Positions 1 to 5,425 of a DNA stretch of 5,978 nt are shown here, one piece after another; position 1 is the stretch's first letter, and the number at the start of each line of letters is the position of its first letter. Under the pieces are notes generated by a model, which saw only the letters and a list, made by a program, of their open reading frames with translations, searched no databases and had not been told where the DNA came from. The DNA comes from Candidatus Puniceispirillum sp. (GTDB taxonomy: Bacteria > Pseudomonadota > Alphaproteobacteria > Puniceispirillales > Puniceispirillaceae), in the NCBI GenBank assembly GCA_018668795.1, contig JABJBD010000026.1, forward strand, positions 1 to 5,978. Direction: 5' to 3'. The position numbers were made by a program, and so were the translations under genes.

Positions 1-441
1 ATGCCACTTCTTGATATGATGGCGCGCATATTCGCGCCGCTTGCCAGTTTGATTGACGATCTGCATACATCGGACGAAGAACGCGATGCCACCCGCATGG
101 CGCTGGTCGCCGCGCAGAATCAGGCGTTGGCACTGACCCTTGATCTGGAACGTGAAAAGCTGGCCGCGCGCGCCAGCCTGATTGCTGCCGAAATTGGTGG
201 ACAGTCATGGATGCAACGTAACTGGCGCCCGATCACGATGCTGAGCTTTCTGGTGCTGGTGATCCTTGATTCGTTTGGCCTGCTGGTATTTCGCCTGTCG
301 GATGAGGCATGGTTGCTGTTGCAGATTGGTCTTGGCGGCTATGTGGTGGGGCGAAGTGCCGAAAAAATGCTGCCAGCTATCAGGGTGGGTGGGCATAAAG
401 GTCATGCTGGGCAAGGTGGGCAAGGTGCGCATCATGAATAG
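1..441 (+). CDS. Holin of the three-transmembrane GTA/phage type (3TM_holin family)
   Basis: This 146-residue protein is a probable holin, which forms lesions in the inner membrane so that the endolysin encoded next to it can reach the wall. Residues about 18-65 form a charged, probably helical region. The signature QRNWRPITM at 72-80 leads into a hydrophobic segment (about 77-97), followed by a second one (about 103-118) ending in GYVVGRSAEK. The WRPITM and GYVVGRS motifs are what I recognise as typical of the 3TM holin family, named for gene transfer agent release. Only two strong membrane segments are obvious; a third would have to be the weakly hydrophobic N-terminus (residues 3-18). The tail (129-146) is rich in Gly, His and Gln and contains a short in-frame repeat. 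The ATG is the first base of the window, so an upstream start cannot be excluded, although the N-terminus looks complete. The stop overlaps the lysozyme start. Confidence 0.85.
   Translation: MPLLDMMARIFAPLASLIDDLHTSDEERDATRMALVAAQNQALALTLDLEREKLAARASLIAAEIGGQSWMQRNWRPITMLSFLVLVILDSFGLLVFRLSDEAWLLLQIGLGGYVVGRSAEKMLPAIRVGGHKGHAGQGGQGAHHE
409..426 (+). repeat. 9-bp tandem repeat carrying the lysozyme ribosome binding site
   Basis: Two perfect copies of GGGCAAGGT lie end to end and are read in the holin frame as Gly-Gln-Gly twice. Each copy contains AAGG. The second copy lies 8 bases before the lysozyme ATG and serves as its probable Shine-Dalgarno; the first lies too far upstream to do so. A degenerate copy, GGGCATAAAGGT, precedes them at 391-402. 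Confidence 0.7.
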
Positions 442-886
442 GGCTTGGCCCCGACATATACGTACAAATGATCATGATCTGGCCGCCATGCTGGAACGGC
501 ATGAAGGGCGGCGCACGCATCCCTATCGCGATATTGTTGGCAAGCTGACTATCGGGGTGGGGCGCAATCTGGATGATCGTGGTTTAAGCGCGGATGAAAT
601 CGACATGCTGTTGGCACATGATATTGCCATTGCCCGCGCCGCGTGCCAGGCATTATTTCCGGCCTTTGACGGATTTCATTACAAACGTCAGGCGGGGATG
701 ATATCGATGGCGTTTAATCTGGGGCAAACAAGGCTGGCTGGATTCCGGCGTATGCGCGCCGCGATTAATGATGGTAACTGGATAGATGCCAGCAATGAGG
801 CATTGGATAGCTATTGGGCGCGCCAAGTTGGCCATCGTGCTGTTGAGGTTGCCGCACTTTTGCGATCACCTGATAAAGCTGGATGA
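434..886 (+). CDS. Endolysin: T4-type lysozyme (glycoside hydrolase family 24)
   Basis: This is a 150-residue muramidase expected to cleave the MurNAc-GlcNAc bond of peptidoglycan. The start at 434 gives E24 (in ERHEGRR), D33 (in YRDIVGK) and T39 (in LTIGVGRNL). Their spacing of 9 and 6 residues equals the Glu11-Asp20-Thr26 triad of T4 lysozyme, and TIGVGRNLDDRGLS is typical of this family. The C-terminal half carries AFNLGQTRLAGFRRM and SYWARQVGHRA, matching the helical lobe with its conserved W-x-R-Q region. The frame is open back to 266, but that extension lies inside the holin and is Cys- and Trp-rich non-family sequence, so I reject it. An AAGG Shine-Dalgarno (422-425) stands 8 bases before the ATG. 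The overlap with the holin stop (434-441) suggests translational coupling. No signal peptide or SAR segment is visible, which fits release through the holin. Confidence 0.88.
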   Translation: MNRAWPRHIRTNDHDLAAMLERHEGRRTHPYRDIVGKLTIGVGRNLDDRGLSADEIDMLLAHDIAIARAACQALFPAFDGFHYKRQAGMISMAFNLGQTRLAGFRRMRAAINDGNWIDASNEALDSYWARQVGHRAVEVAALLRSPDKAG

Positions 887-893
887 AGCCAGC
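873..893 (-). terminator. Weak possible terminator for ispB (minus strand)
   Basis: Read on the minus strand, 893-878 gives GCTGG, loop CTTCAT, CCAGC, followed directly by TTTAT. This 5-bp GC-rich stem with a short T-rich tail begins 16 bases past the ispB stop codon and overlaps the end of the convergent lysozyme gene. The stem is short and the T tract is interrupted, so this is only a candidate. No comparable structure is seen for the plus-strand lysozyme in the 22-base gap. Confidence 0.25.
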
Positions 894-908
894 CAGCGAA
901 AACAGACT

Positions 909-2027
909 TTACGTACGCCGGAAAGCGGCAAAGGCGGCGGCCTCGCGTAGCGCATGTGCTAGTTCGGCTTGGTTGGGCGCGTCAAAAATGGTCAAAGCGG
1001 CCTTGGCCTTATTGGCATATGACGTGGCGGCTTCCAGCGATGCTTCAATCGCCTTGTGATGCGCCATAATAGACTGTGCCTTGGCAAAATCTTCGGCGGC
1101 AAAGTTGCCATCACCCATCGTGCGATGCCAGAAACCACGCTCTTCGTCATTGGCTTTCTGATAGGCCAGAATAACCGGCAAGGTGATTTTCTGGTCAAGG
1201 AAGTCATCACCAGCGTTTTTGCCCATTTGCGCACTATCAGCTGTATAATCTAGCGCGTCATCCATGATCTGGAATGCCAGTCCCAAATTCAATCCATACA
1301 TGTGCATCGCTTGCGTTACCTGTTCATTACCACCAGCAATTTTGGCGCCTGACGCGGCGGCGGCGGCAAACAGAATGGCTGTCTTGCCCTCAATGACATC
1401 AAGATAATCTTCAAGCCTAGTGTCCGGATTACCCGCAATCGTCATTTGCTTGATTTCGGCCTCGGTGATCCGTGCCGAGGCGGATGACAAGGTGCCAAGC
1501 ACATCAATATTGCCGCTTTCAACCATCAGTTCGAAAGCCCGCGCAAACAGAAAATCCCCCACCAGAACCGACGCGTCATTACCCCATAGCGCATTAGCTG
1601 TATTCTGCCCACGGCGCATATTCGATTCATCAATCACATCATCGTGCAATAAGGTCGCCGAATGAATGAATTCGACCGCGGTTGCCAGTTTGATCGCCTC
1701 GACACTGCTGACGGTCGCGTTTGCGCTGACTATGCGGGCACCTGCCAATGTCATTAAGGGACGCATGCGCTTGCCACCTGACGCAATCAGATGTCCAGCT
1801 AGTTGGGGAATCAGTGGAACGTCACTGGTCATGCGCGCCATGATCGTTTCATTGACCTGAACCATATCATCTGCAAGCAGACCAACCAAAGCTGTCAAAG
1901 AAGGTGGATGTTGCGGGACGGCATTACCTGTGGCAGGCACGCCAGGCGTTATATCTTCAGCTGTAACGGATTGTGCAACCATCTTTTCAACCTGACAAAT
2001 CATATAATTCTGAGTGCTTGATGCCAT
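909..2027 (-). CDS. ispB: Long-chain polyprenyl diphosphate synthase (octaprenyl/decaprenyl type)
   Basis: This trans-prenyltransferase condenses isopentenyl diphosphate onto an allylic diphosphate to build the all-trans side chain of ubiquinone. From the upstream ATG it is 372 residues. Visible motifs are GGKRMRP (84-90), the first Asp-rich motif DDVID (129-133) followed by MRRG (137-140), GKT (214-216), the second Asp-rich motif DDALD (256-260), and GKNAGDDFLDQK (269-280). Ala lies five residues before the first Asp motif, where short-chain enzymes have bulky aromatic residues, so a long product is expected. C40 versus C50 cannot be told from sequence; Q10 is common in Alphaproteobacteria. 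Homology with E. coli IspB begins only near residue 43, leaving an unusual N-terminal extension. The ATG at 1982 (residue 16) has an AGG at an 8-base spacing and may be the true start, giving 357 residues. The upstream ATG at 2027 has no clear ribosome site. The gene converges on the lysozyme with a 22-base gap. Confidence 0.93.
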   Translation of the reverse strand: MASSTQNYMICQVEKMVAQSVTAEDITPGVPATGNAVPQHPPSLTALVGLLADDMVQVNETIMARMTSDVPLIPQLAGHLIASGGKRMRPLMTLAGARIVSANATVSSVEAIKLATAVEFIHSATLLHDDVIDESNMRRGQNTANALWGNDASVLVGDFLFARAFELMVESGNIDVLGTLSSASARITEAEIKQMTIAGNPDTRLEDYLDVIEGKTAILFAAAAASGAKIAGGNEQVTQAMHMYGLNLGLAFQIMDDALDYTADSAQMGKNAGDDFLDQKITLPVILAYQKANDEERGFWHRTMGDGNFAAEDFAKAQSIMAHHKAIEASLEAATSYANKAKAALTIFDAPNQAELAHALREAAAFAAFRRT

Positions 2028-2038
2028 TTATATGGCAT
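2021..2038 (-). repeat. Inverted repeat over the upstream ispB start codon
   Basis: ATGCCAT, loop TTAT, ATGGCAT is a perfect 7-bp inverted repeat with a 4-base loop. The upstream candidate ispB ATG (2027-2025) lies within one arm. In the ispB transcript this could fold and hide that ATG, leaving the downstream ATG at 1982 available. It could also act as a DNA operator near the promoter. The repeat is directly visible; the role is inference. Confidence 0.5.
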
Positions 2039-2203
2039 GTTCATTACATATGTACTGTAAAGGCAGGAACAAGCAAAATCTATATATTCATAGCAACATT
2101 AAACATATCACCGCATATATAAGTCTGCACAATTTTATGATCTGATGTGAGGGTGTACTAACTATCGGCTTGGATATGGCTGAATAATGCGTGATATTAA
2201 GCT
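2028..2203. promoter_or_regulatory. AT-rich divergent intergenic region between ispB and the DUF2007 gene
   Basis: This 176-base spacer separates two divergently transcribed units and must carry promoters for both. It is visibly richer in A and T than its surroundings, with several TATATA-like stretches. For the plus strand the nearest hexamers are TTGGAT (2170-2175) and GATATT (2193-2198) with 17 bases between them. That would start transcription almost at the 2204 ATG, and no good Shine-Dalgarno precedes that ATG. I see no RNA gene, riboswitch or open frame of note here. Confidence 0.45.
2043..2072 (-). promoter_or_regulatory. Candidate sigma-70-like promoter for ispB
   Basis: On the minus strand TTGTTC (2072-2067) is followed after 18 bases by TGTAAT (2048-2043), a five-of-six match to the -10 consensus with a weak -35. 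Transcription would begin near 2036, inside or beside the inverted repeat at 2021-2038. A 10-bp palindrome, TACATATGTA (2045-2054), overlaps the -10. The region is AT-rich, so chance matches are likely. Confidence 0.25.
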
Positions 2204-2419
2204 ATGGTTACAATTATCCGCACGACAAATATGGTCAGATTGTCTTTTTTGCGCGCGTTGCTGAATGACGCGGGCATTGAACATGATGTTTTTGACAATC
2301 ACATTTCGGCTTTGGAGGGCGGTATAGGCGCGTTTCCCTGTCGCCTCGTTGTTGCCAATGCCTATAAGCTAAGTGCCGAGCGCGTGCTGGATGATGCGGG
2401 AGAGTTATATGATGACTGA
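2204..2419 (+). CDS. DUF2007 domain protein (putative signal-transducing protein family)
   Basis: This 71-residue protein spans a whole DUF2007 domain. The family pattern is clear: an N-terminal strand with RTTNMVRLSFLRALL (6-20), then DAGIEHDVFDNH (22-33), an acidic/Gly segment SALEGGIGAFP (35-45), then a strand CRLVVAN (46-52) and a helix that ends AERVLDDAGE (58-67). The domain has a ferredoxin-like look and no catalytic residues I can point to; its biochemical role is not established. It overlaps the following methyltransferase by 11 bases, which suggests the two are translated together. No strong ribosome site precedes the ATG, so the message may have a very short leader or be leaderless. 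Confidence 0.85.
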   Translation: MVTIIRTTNMVRLSFLRALLNDAGIEHDVFDNHISALEGGIGAFPCRLVVANAYKLSAERVLDDAGELYDD

Positions 2420-3170
2420 TCCCGATATGGATGTGACACATGACCATCTTTTAAACAAAAAGGTTGCCATAACCCAGCCAAAGACAGGCTATCGGGTTGG
2501 TACCGATGCCATTTTGCTTGCCGCGTCGGTACCTCAACGAACCAAACGTATTCTTGATATGGGATGCGGTGTAGGCGGTGTCGCACTTTGCATTGCCAAG
2601 CGGTTGCCAGAGGTTCATATCACGGCGGTTGAGATTGATGCGGCCATGGGGGCGCTTGCCGAACGCAATATCAAAGATAATGATCTTGCCGCACAAATTC
2701 GCTTGCTTCAAGGAGATATAAAGGCGCTCTCACCTGTTCTGGCGAACAGCTTCGATCATGTGGTCAGTAATCCGCCCTATCATGATACCCGCGGGACGCG
2801 TCCCCAAAATCGTAGCCGTGCAATGGCACATATGGGTGAAGATACCAAGCTTGCAGACTGGGTCAAAGCGGCCATTTGGGCGGCAAAACCACGTGGCAGA
2901 ATCAGCTTTATATGTCGGGCAGATCGGGCATCGGAATTAATCACTGCATTTGAGTCGAATGGTGCAGGCGAAACATTGCTATGCCCGCTTTGGCCACGCC
3001 ACGACACGCCAGCAAGCCGAGTCATTATTCAGGTGCGCAAAAACATAACGGGCCCCGGTGCCATTTTACCTGGTCTTGTTCTGCATAATGATCAGGGTGG
3101 CTATACGCAAAGTGCCAGCCATATCATGCAAGGCGGTGCGCTATATCTAACGCATCCGGCACGATCATGA
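2409..3170 (+). CDS. TrmN6-like tRNA1(Val) (adenine-N6)-methyltransferase (COG4123)
   Basis: This 253-residue SAM-dependent methyltransferase probably N6-methylates an adenine in tRNA, as E. coli TrmN6/YfiC does at A37 of tRNA1(Val). The N-terminus has the family signature QPKTGYRVGTDAILLAA (23-39). The Rossmann motif I is LDMGCGVGG (49-57), the acidic end of strand 2 is VEID (74-77), and the catalytic NPPY is at 121-124. An NPPY motif indicates amino methylation of adenine, cytosine or glutamine; the N-terminal signature points to the TrmN6 group. GGGAGAG at 2398-2404 sits before two adjacent ATGs (2409 and 2412), and either could be used. The frame is open back to 2373 but without family sequence. 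The start lies inside the DUF2007 gene. The exact tRNA substrate is inference. Confidence 0.87.
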   Translation: MMTDPDMDVTHDHLLNKKVAITQPKTGYRVGTDAILLAASVPQRTKRILDMGCGVGGVALCIAKRLPEVHITAVEIDAAMGALAERNIKDNDLAAQIRLLQGDIKALSPVLANSFDHVVSNPPYHDTRGTRPQNRSRAMAHMGEDTKLADWVKAAIWAAKPRGRISFICRADRASELITAFESNGAGETLLCPLWPRHDTPASRVIIQVRKNITGPGAILPGLVLHNDQGGYTQSASHIMQGGALYLTHPARS

Positions 3171-3238
3171 CATTTACGCTGTCTGGTCTGAATCATGGAT
3201 TTAAAACGATCCTTAGCGTCAAAAATAATAGCATGTGA
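3167..3238 (+). CDS. Possible 23-residue micro-ORF overlapping the methyltransferase stop
   Basis: An ATG at 3167 overlaps the methyltransferase TGA in the ATGA arrangement common in coupled operons and opens a frame of 23 codons ending in TGA at 3236-3238. The peptide begins MTFTLSGLNHGF and ends SVKNNSM. It resembles nothing I recognise. The overlap could allow translation by terminating ribosomes, but a frame this short is easily due to chance. Confidence 0.15.
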   Translation: MTFTLSGLNHGFKTILSVKNNSM

Positions 3239-3295
3239 AACGAATATGTTGCATTCTCGGTTTCGTTATCTAACAACTGATGAGACATCTGCATT
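3239..3295 (+). promoter_or_regulatory. Leader region of the S49 protease gene
   Basis: Between the methyltransferase and the protease lies a 125-base gap, AT-rich in its later part. It contains a 6-bp inverted repeat AACGAA (3239-3244) / TTCGTT (3262-3267). A TTGCAT (3249-3254) is followed after 16 bases by TAACAA (3271-3276), a poor promoter match. Nothing here is decisive; the gap length alone suggests the protease may have its own promoter. Confidence 0.2.
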
Positions 3296-4138
3296 ATGGG
3301 CGTACTGAACCGGATTTTGTTTTGGCGTAAAAAAAAGCCGGTTGTGCCAGTTGTCCGGCTTAGTGGTGTTATTGCCGCGTCGGGCAGTGGTATGCGGCGC
3401 GGCATTTCGCTGGAGACTGTCGAACCGCAATTGAAAAAAGCCTTTTCAATGCGGCGTGCCAAGGCTGTGGCGCTGATTATTAATTCGCCTGGCGGATCAC
3501 CTGTACAATCATCGCTGATTGGCCGCCGCATCCGCGATCTGGCCAAACGTGCCGATGTGCCAGTTCTGGCCTTTTGTGAAGATGTTGCGGCCAGTGGCGG
3601 TTATTGGCTGGCGGCAAGTGCTGATGAAATTTTTGCTGACCCATCCTCAATCATCGGGTCGATCGGTGTTGTATCCGCCGGTTTCGGGTTTGATAAAGCG
3701 ATCAAGAAAATCGGTGTTGACCGACGCGTTCATACAGCAGGCGAATCAAAAATGATCCTTGATCCGTTTCAACCTGAACAGGCTGAAGAAGTCGAACGGC
3801 TTAAAGCATTGCAGGCCGAAATTCACGCCCAGTTTATTGCCCATATCGAAAGTCGGCGCGGTGTCAAGCTGAATGGTGATCGCGCGGAACTGTTTAGCGG
3901 TGCGTTCTGGACGGGTGAAACCGCGGTCAAGCTGGGACTGGTCGATGCGGTTGGTGAAATCAGACAGACGATCAACAGCCGATTTGGGGATGATACCGAA
4001 TTGATGATGATTGAGCCAAAGCGGAAATTACTGCCTTTCGGTCTGACGAACCTGTCGGGACAGATGGCAAGTGGCATTGTAAATGAAGCATCCGATATCG
4101 CGATTGAGCGCGCCTATCTCTCGCGTTTTGGCTTGTAG
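3296..4138 (+). CDS. S49 family serine peptidase (SppA/SohB type)
   Basis: This 280-residue protein is a serine-lysine protease of the signal peptide peptidase A group, which degrades leftover signal peptides or membrane-associated peptides. The oxyanion/Gly-rich segment is INSPGGSPV (62-70). The nucleophile is S100 in EDVAASGGYW, followed by ADPSSIIGSIGVV (114-126). The general base is K152 in GESKMILDPF. The 52-residue Ser-Lys distance equals that of Bacillus subtilis SppA (S147-K199). It is the short, single-domain form, about half the length of E. coli SppA. The N-terminus (MGVLNRILFWRKKK) has no signal peptide or full membrane anchor; the short hydrophobic, then basic stretch may bind the membrane surface. 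The Shine-Dalgarno before the ATG is weak. The downstream neighbour is a small membrane protein 42 bases away. Its substrate cannot be told from sequence. Confidence 0.92.
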   Translation: MGVLNRILFWRKKKPVVPVVRLSGVIAASGSGMRRGISLETVEPQLKKAFSMRRAKAVALIINSPGGSPVQSSLIGRRIRDLAKRADVPVLAFCEDVAASGGYWLAASADEIFADPSSIIGSIGVVSAGFGFDKAIKKIGVDRRVHTAGESKMILDPFQPEQAEEVERLKALQAEIHAQFIAHIESRRGVKLNGDRAELFSGAFWTGETAVKLGLVDAVGEIRQTINSRFGDDTELMMIEPKRKLLPFGLTNLSGQMASGIVNEASDIAIERAYLSRFGL

Positions 4139-4180
4139 GATGCGCATTATGTCAAAATTGAATGTGATGAAAGGCTGAAT

Positions 4181-4417
4181 ATGATCTTGTCTTTACCCAA
4201 ACTTATTGGCCTATGCTTTATCTTATGGGTTGTGTGGCGGGTGTTTCGGGCGATTGACGCGCGCAAATCCAATATTGCCAAGACAAAAGACCGGACAGAT
4301 AGCAATAAAAGTAAACAGCATAAGGCAAATCGTGACTCGATTGATCTTGAAGAATGTACGATTTGCAAAGCTTGGGTAGCGCGTGAGAATTGTGGTCGTA
4401 ATGATTGCCCTTATTAG
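4181..4417 (+). CDS. Small membrane-anchored four-cysteine (zinc-ribbon-like) protein
   Basis: This 78-residue protein of unknown function begins with one transmembrane segment (about 5-22, Leu/Ile/Trp-rich), then basic residues RVFRAIDARKS, a hydrophilic Lys/Asp/Ser linker (30-55), and a C-terminal knuckle ECTICKAWVARENCGRNDCP with Cys at 59, 62, 71 and 76. The CxxC-x8-CxxxxC arrangement would suit binding of one zinc ion. By the positive-inside rule the Cys domain should face the cytoplasm. I recall comparable short proteins with an N-terminal anchor and a C-terminal CxxC knuckle in other Proteobacteria, but none has a role I can name. AAGG at 4171-4174 with a 6-base spacing supports the start. 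It sits between the S49 protease and glyQ, probably transcribed with one or both. The domain layout is seen; metal binding is inference. Confidence 0.75.
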   Translation: MILSLPKLIGLCFILWVVWRVFRAIDARKSNIAKTKDRTDSNKSKQHKANRDSIDLEECTICKAWVARENCGRNDCPY

Positions 4418-4429
4418 CCCTAGCTAGGG
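4418..4429. repeat. 12-bp perfect palindrome between the small membrane protein gene and glyQ
   Basis: CCCTAGCTAGGG lies directly after the stop codon at 4415-4417. As RNA it can fold to a CCCU/AGGG stem with an AGCU loop, extended by one G-U and one A-U pair. There is no T tract after it, so it is a poor intrinsic terminator. It contains two CTAG tetranucleotides, which are scarce in many bacterial genomes. It could be an operator, a weak hairpin that protects the upstream message, or chance. Confidence 0.4.
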
Positions 4430-4469
4430 TTGCATTTAACAGGTGTTTGCGAGTAGTTTGCGGGCAACC
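4428..4469 (+). promoter_or_regulatory. glyQ upstream region with inverted and direct repeats
   Basis: GGTTGC (4428-4433) pairs with GCAACC (4464-4469) across a 30-base loop and shares bases with the preceding 12-bp palindrome, so the two hairpins would compete. Inside the loop GTTTGCG occurs twice (4445-4451 and 4456-4462), spaced 11 bases apart, about one helical turn. No riboswitch or T-box pattern is recognisable, and the glyQ ATG has no strong Shine-Dalgarno. A regulatory role is inference. Confidence 0.25.
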
Positions 4470-4504
4470 GATCCAGTTCAAGACATCATAGACGGTCTTA
4501 GATT

Positions 4505-5425
4505 ATGACAAAGACGCACATTTCAGAAGCAGGCACCGATTTTCAGTCAATCATTCTAAATTTGCAACTTTACTGGGCTAAGCAAGGTGCAGTGATTTTG
4601 CAGCCTTATGATATGGAAGTTGGCGCAGGTACATTTCACCCAGCGACAACGTTGCGGGCATTGGGACCTGACAAGATATGGCGTGCGGCCTATGTTCAGC
4701 CTTCGCGTCGGCCAACCGATGGGCGCTATGGCGAAAACCCAAACCGTCTTCAGCATTATTATCAGTTTCAAACGATTTTTAAACCATCGCCTGCTGACTC
4801 ACAGGCGTTATATCTTGGCTCTTTACGTGCAATCGGACTTGATCCTGATGCACATGATATCCGCTTTGTTGAAGATGATTGGGAATCCCCGACATTGGGC
4901 GCATGGGGTCTGGGCTGGGAAGTATGGTGTGACGGCATGGAAGTGTCGCAATTCACCTATTTTCAACAGGTTGGTGGTATCGAATGTAATCCGGTACCGC
5001 TGGAGCTGACTTATGGGTTGGAACGTCTGGCGATGTTCATCCAAGGCATTGATAACGTCTATGATCTGGATTGGGATGGTGTTGCGGCTGATGAGGGTGG
5101 CAAATGCTATGGCGATATTTTTCATCGCGCCGAAGTCGAATTTTCCAGCTGGAATTTTGAATATGCTGACACAGATATATTGTTTCGACATTTTAAAGAT
5201 GCCGAAGCCGAATGCGGTAGCTTGCTTGAACGTGATGCGCCGCTGGCCTTGCCAGCCTATGATCAATGCATGAAAGCCAGCCATTTATTCAATCTACTGG
5301 ATGCACGCGGTGTTATTTCGGTAACCGAGCGCGCGTCATATATCGGCCGTGTTCGCGCGCTTGCCAAAGGATGTTGTGAAGCATGGATCGGGCAGACATC
5401 TGCCAGTCCAGAGCAAGAGGCGTAA
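4505..5425 (+). CDS. glyQ: Glycyl-tRNA synthetase alpha subunit
   Basis: This 306-residue subunit carries the class II catalytic core of the bacterial alpha2beta2 glycyl-tRNA synthetase, which activates glycine with ATP and charges tRNA(Gly) in the cytoplasm. It follows the E. coli protein (303 residues) almost throughout. Recognisable blocks are LQPYDMEVGAGTFHP (32-46), YVQPSRRPTDGRYGENPNRL (63-82) with the motif 2 arginines, HDIRFVEDDWESPTLGAWGL (117-136), FTYFQQVGGIECNPVP (150-165) and the motif 3 segment LTYGLERLAMFIQG (168-181). The C-terminal helical part has SVTERASYIGR, the usual family ending. The ATG at 4505 places the first conserved block (ILNLQLYWAKQG) at residues 17-28, a few residues later than in E. 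coli. The stop is followed at once by the glyS ATG. Confidence 0.98.
   Translation: MTKTHISEAGTDFQSIILNLQLYWAKQGAVILQPYDMEVGAGTFHPATTLRALGPDKIWRAAYVQPSRRPTDGRYGENPNRLQHYYQFQTIFKPSPADSQALYLGSLRAIGLDPDAHDIRFVEDDWESPTLGAWGLGWEVWCDGMEVSQFTYFQQVGGIECNPVPLELTYGLERLAMFIQGIDNVYDLDWDGVAADEGGKCYGDIFHRAEVEFSSWNFEYADTDILFRHFKDAEAECGSLLERDAPLALPAYDQCMKASHLFNLLDARGVISVTERASYIGRVRALAKGCCEAWIGQTSASPEQEA

Noticed and set aside
266..433. N-terminal extension of the lysozyme frame inside the holin gene
   Set aside because: The sequence is an out-of-frame reading of the holin, rich in Cys and Trp, with no lysozyme similarity; the ATG at 434 has a proper ribosome site and gives the expected family length.
3193..3546. 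117-codon minus-strand frame over the start of the S49 protease
   Set aside because: It lies antisense to a well-supported catalytic gene, has no recognisable motif, and its composition follows from the protease codons.
4140..4178. 12-codon frame between the S49 protease and the small membrane protein
   Set aside because: A GTAGG precedes the ATG, but twelve codons of unremarkable sequence are too little to support a gene or leader peptide.
4418..4504. Glycine riboswitch ahead of glyQ
   Set aside because: The 87-base spacer is too short for a normal glycine aptamer once the start region is allowed for, and the conserved aptamer core is not seen.
4608..5009. 133-codon plus-strand frame inside glyQ in another phase
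   Set aside because: It is fully contained in the conserved catalytic core of glyQ and shows no protein family pattern.
4823..5284. 153-codon minus-strand frame inside glyQ
   Set aside because: glyQ is conserved throughout this stretch; the antisense frame has no family features and is a shadow.
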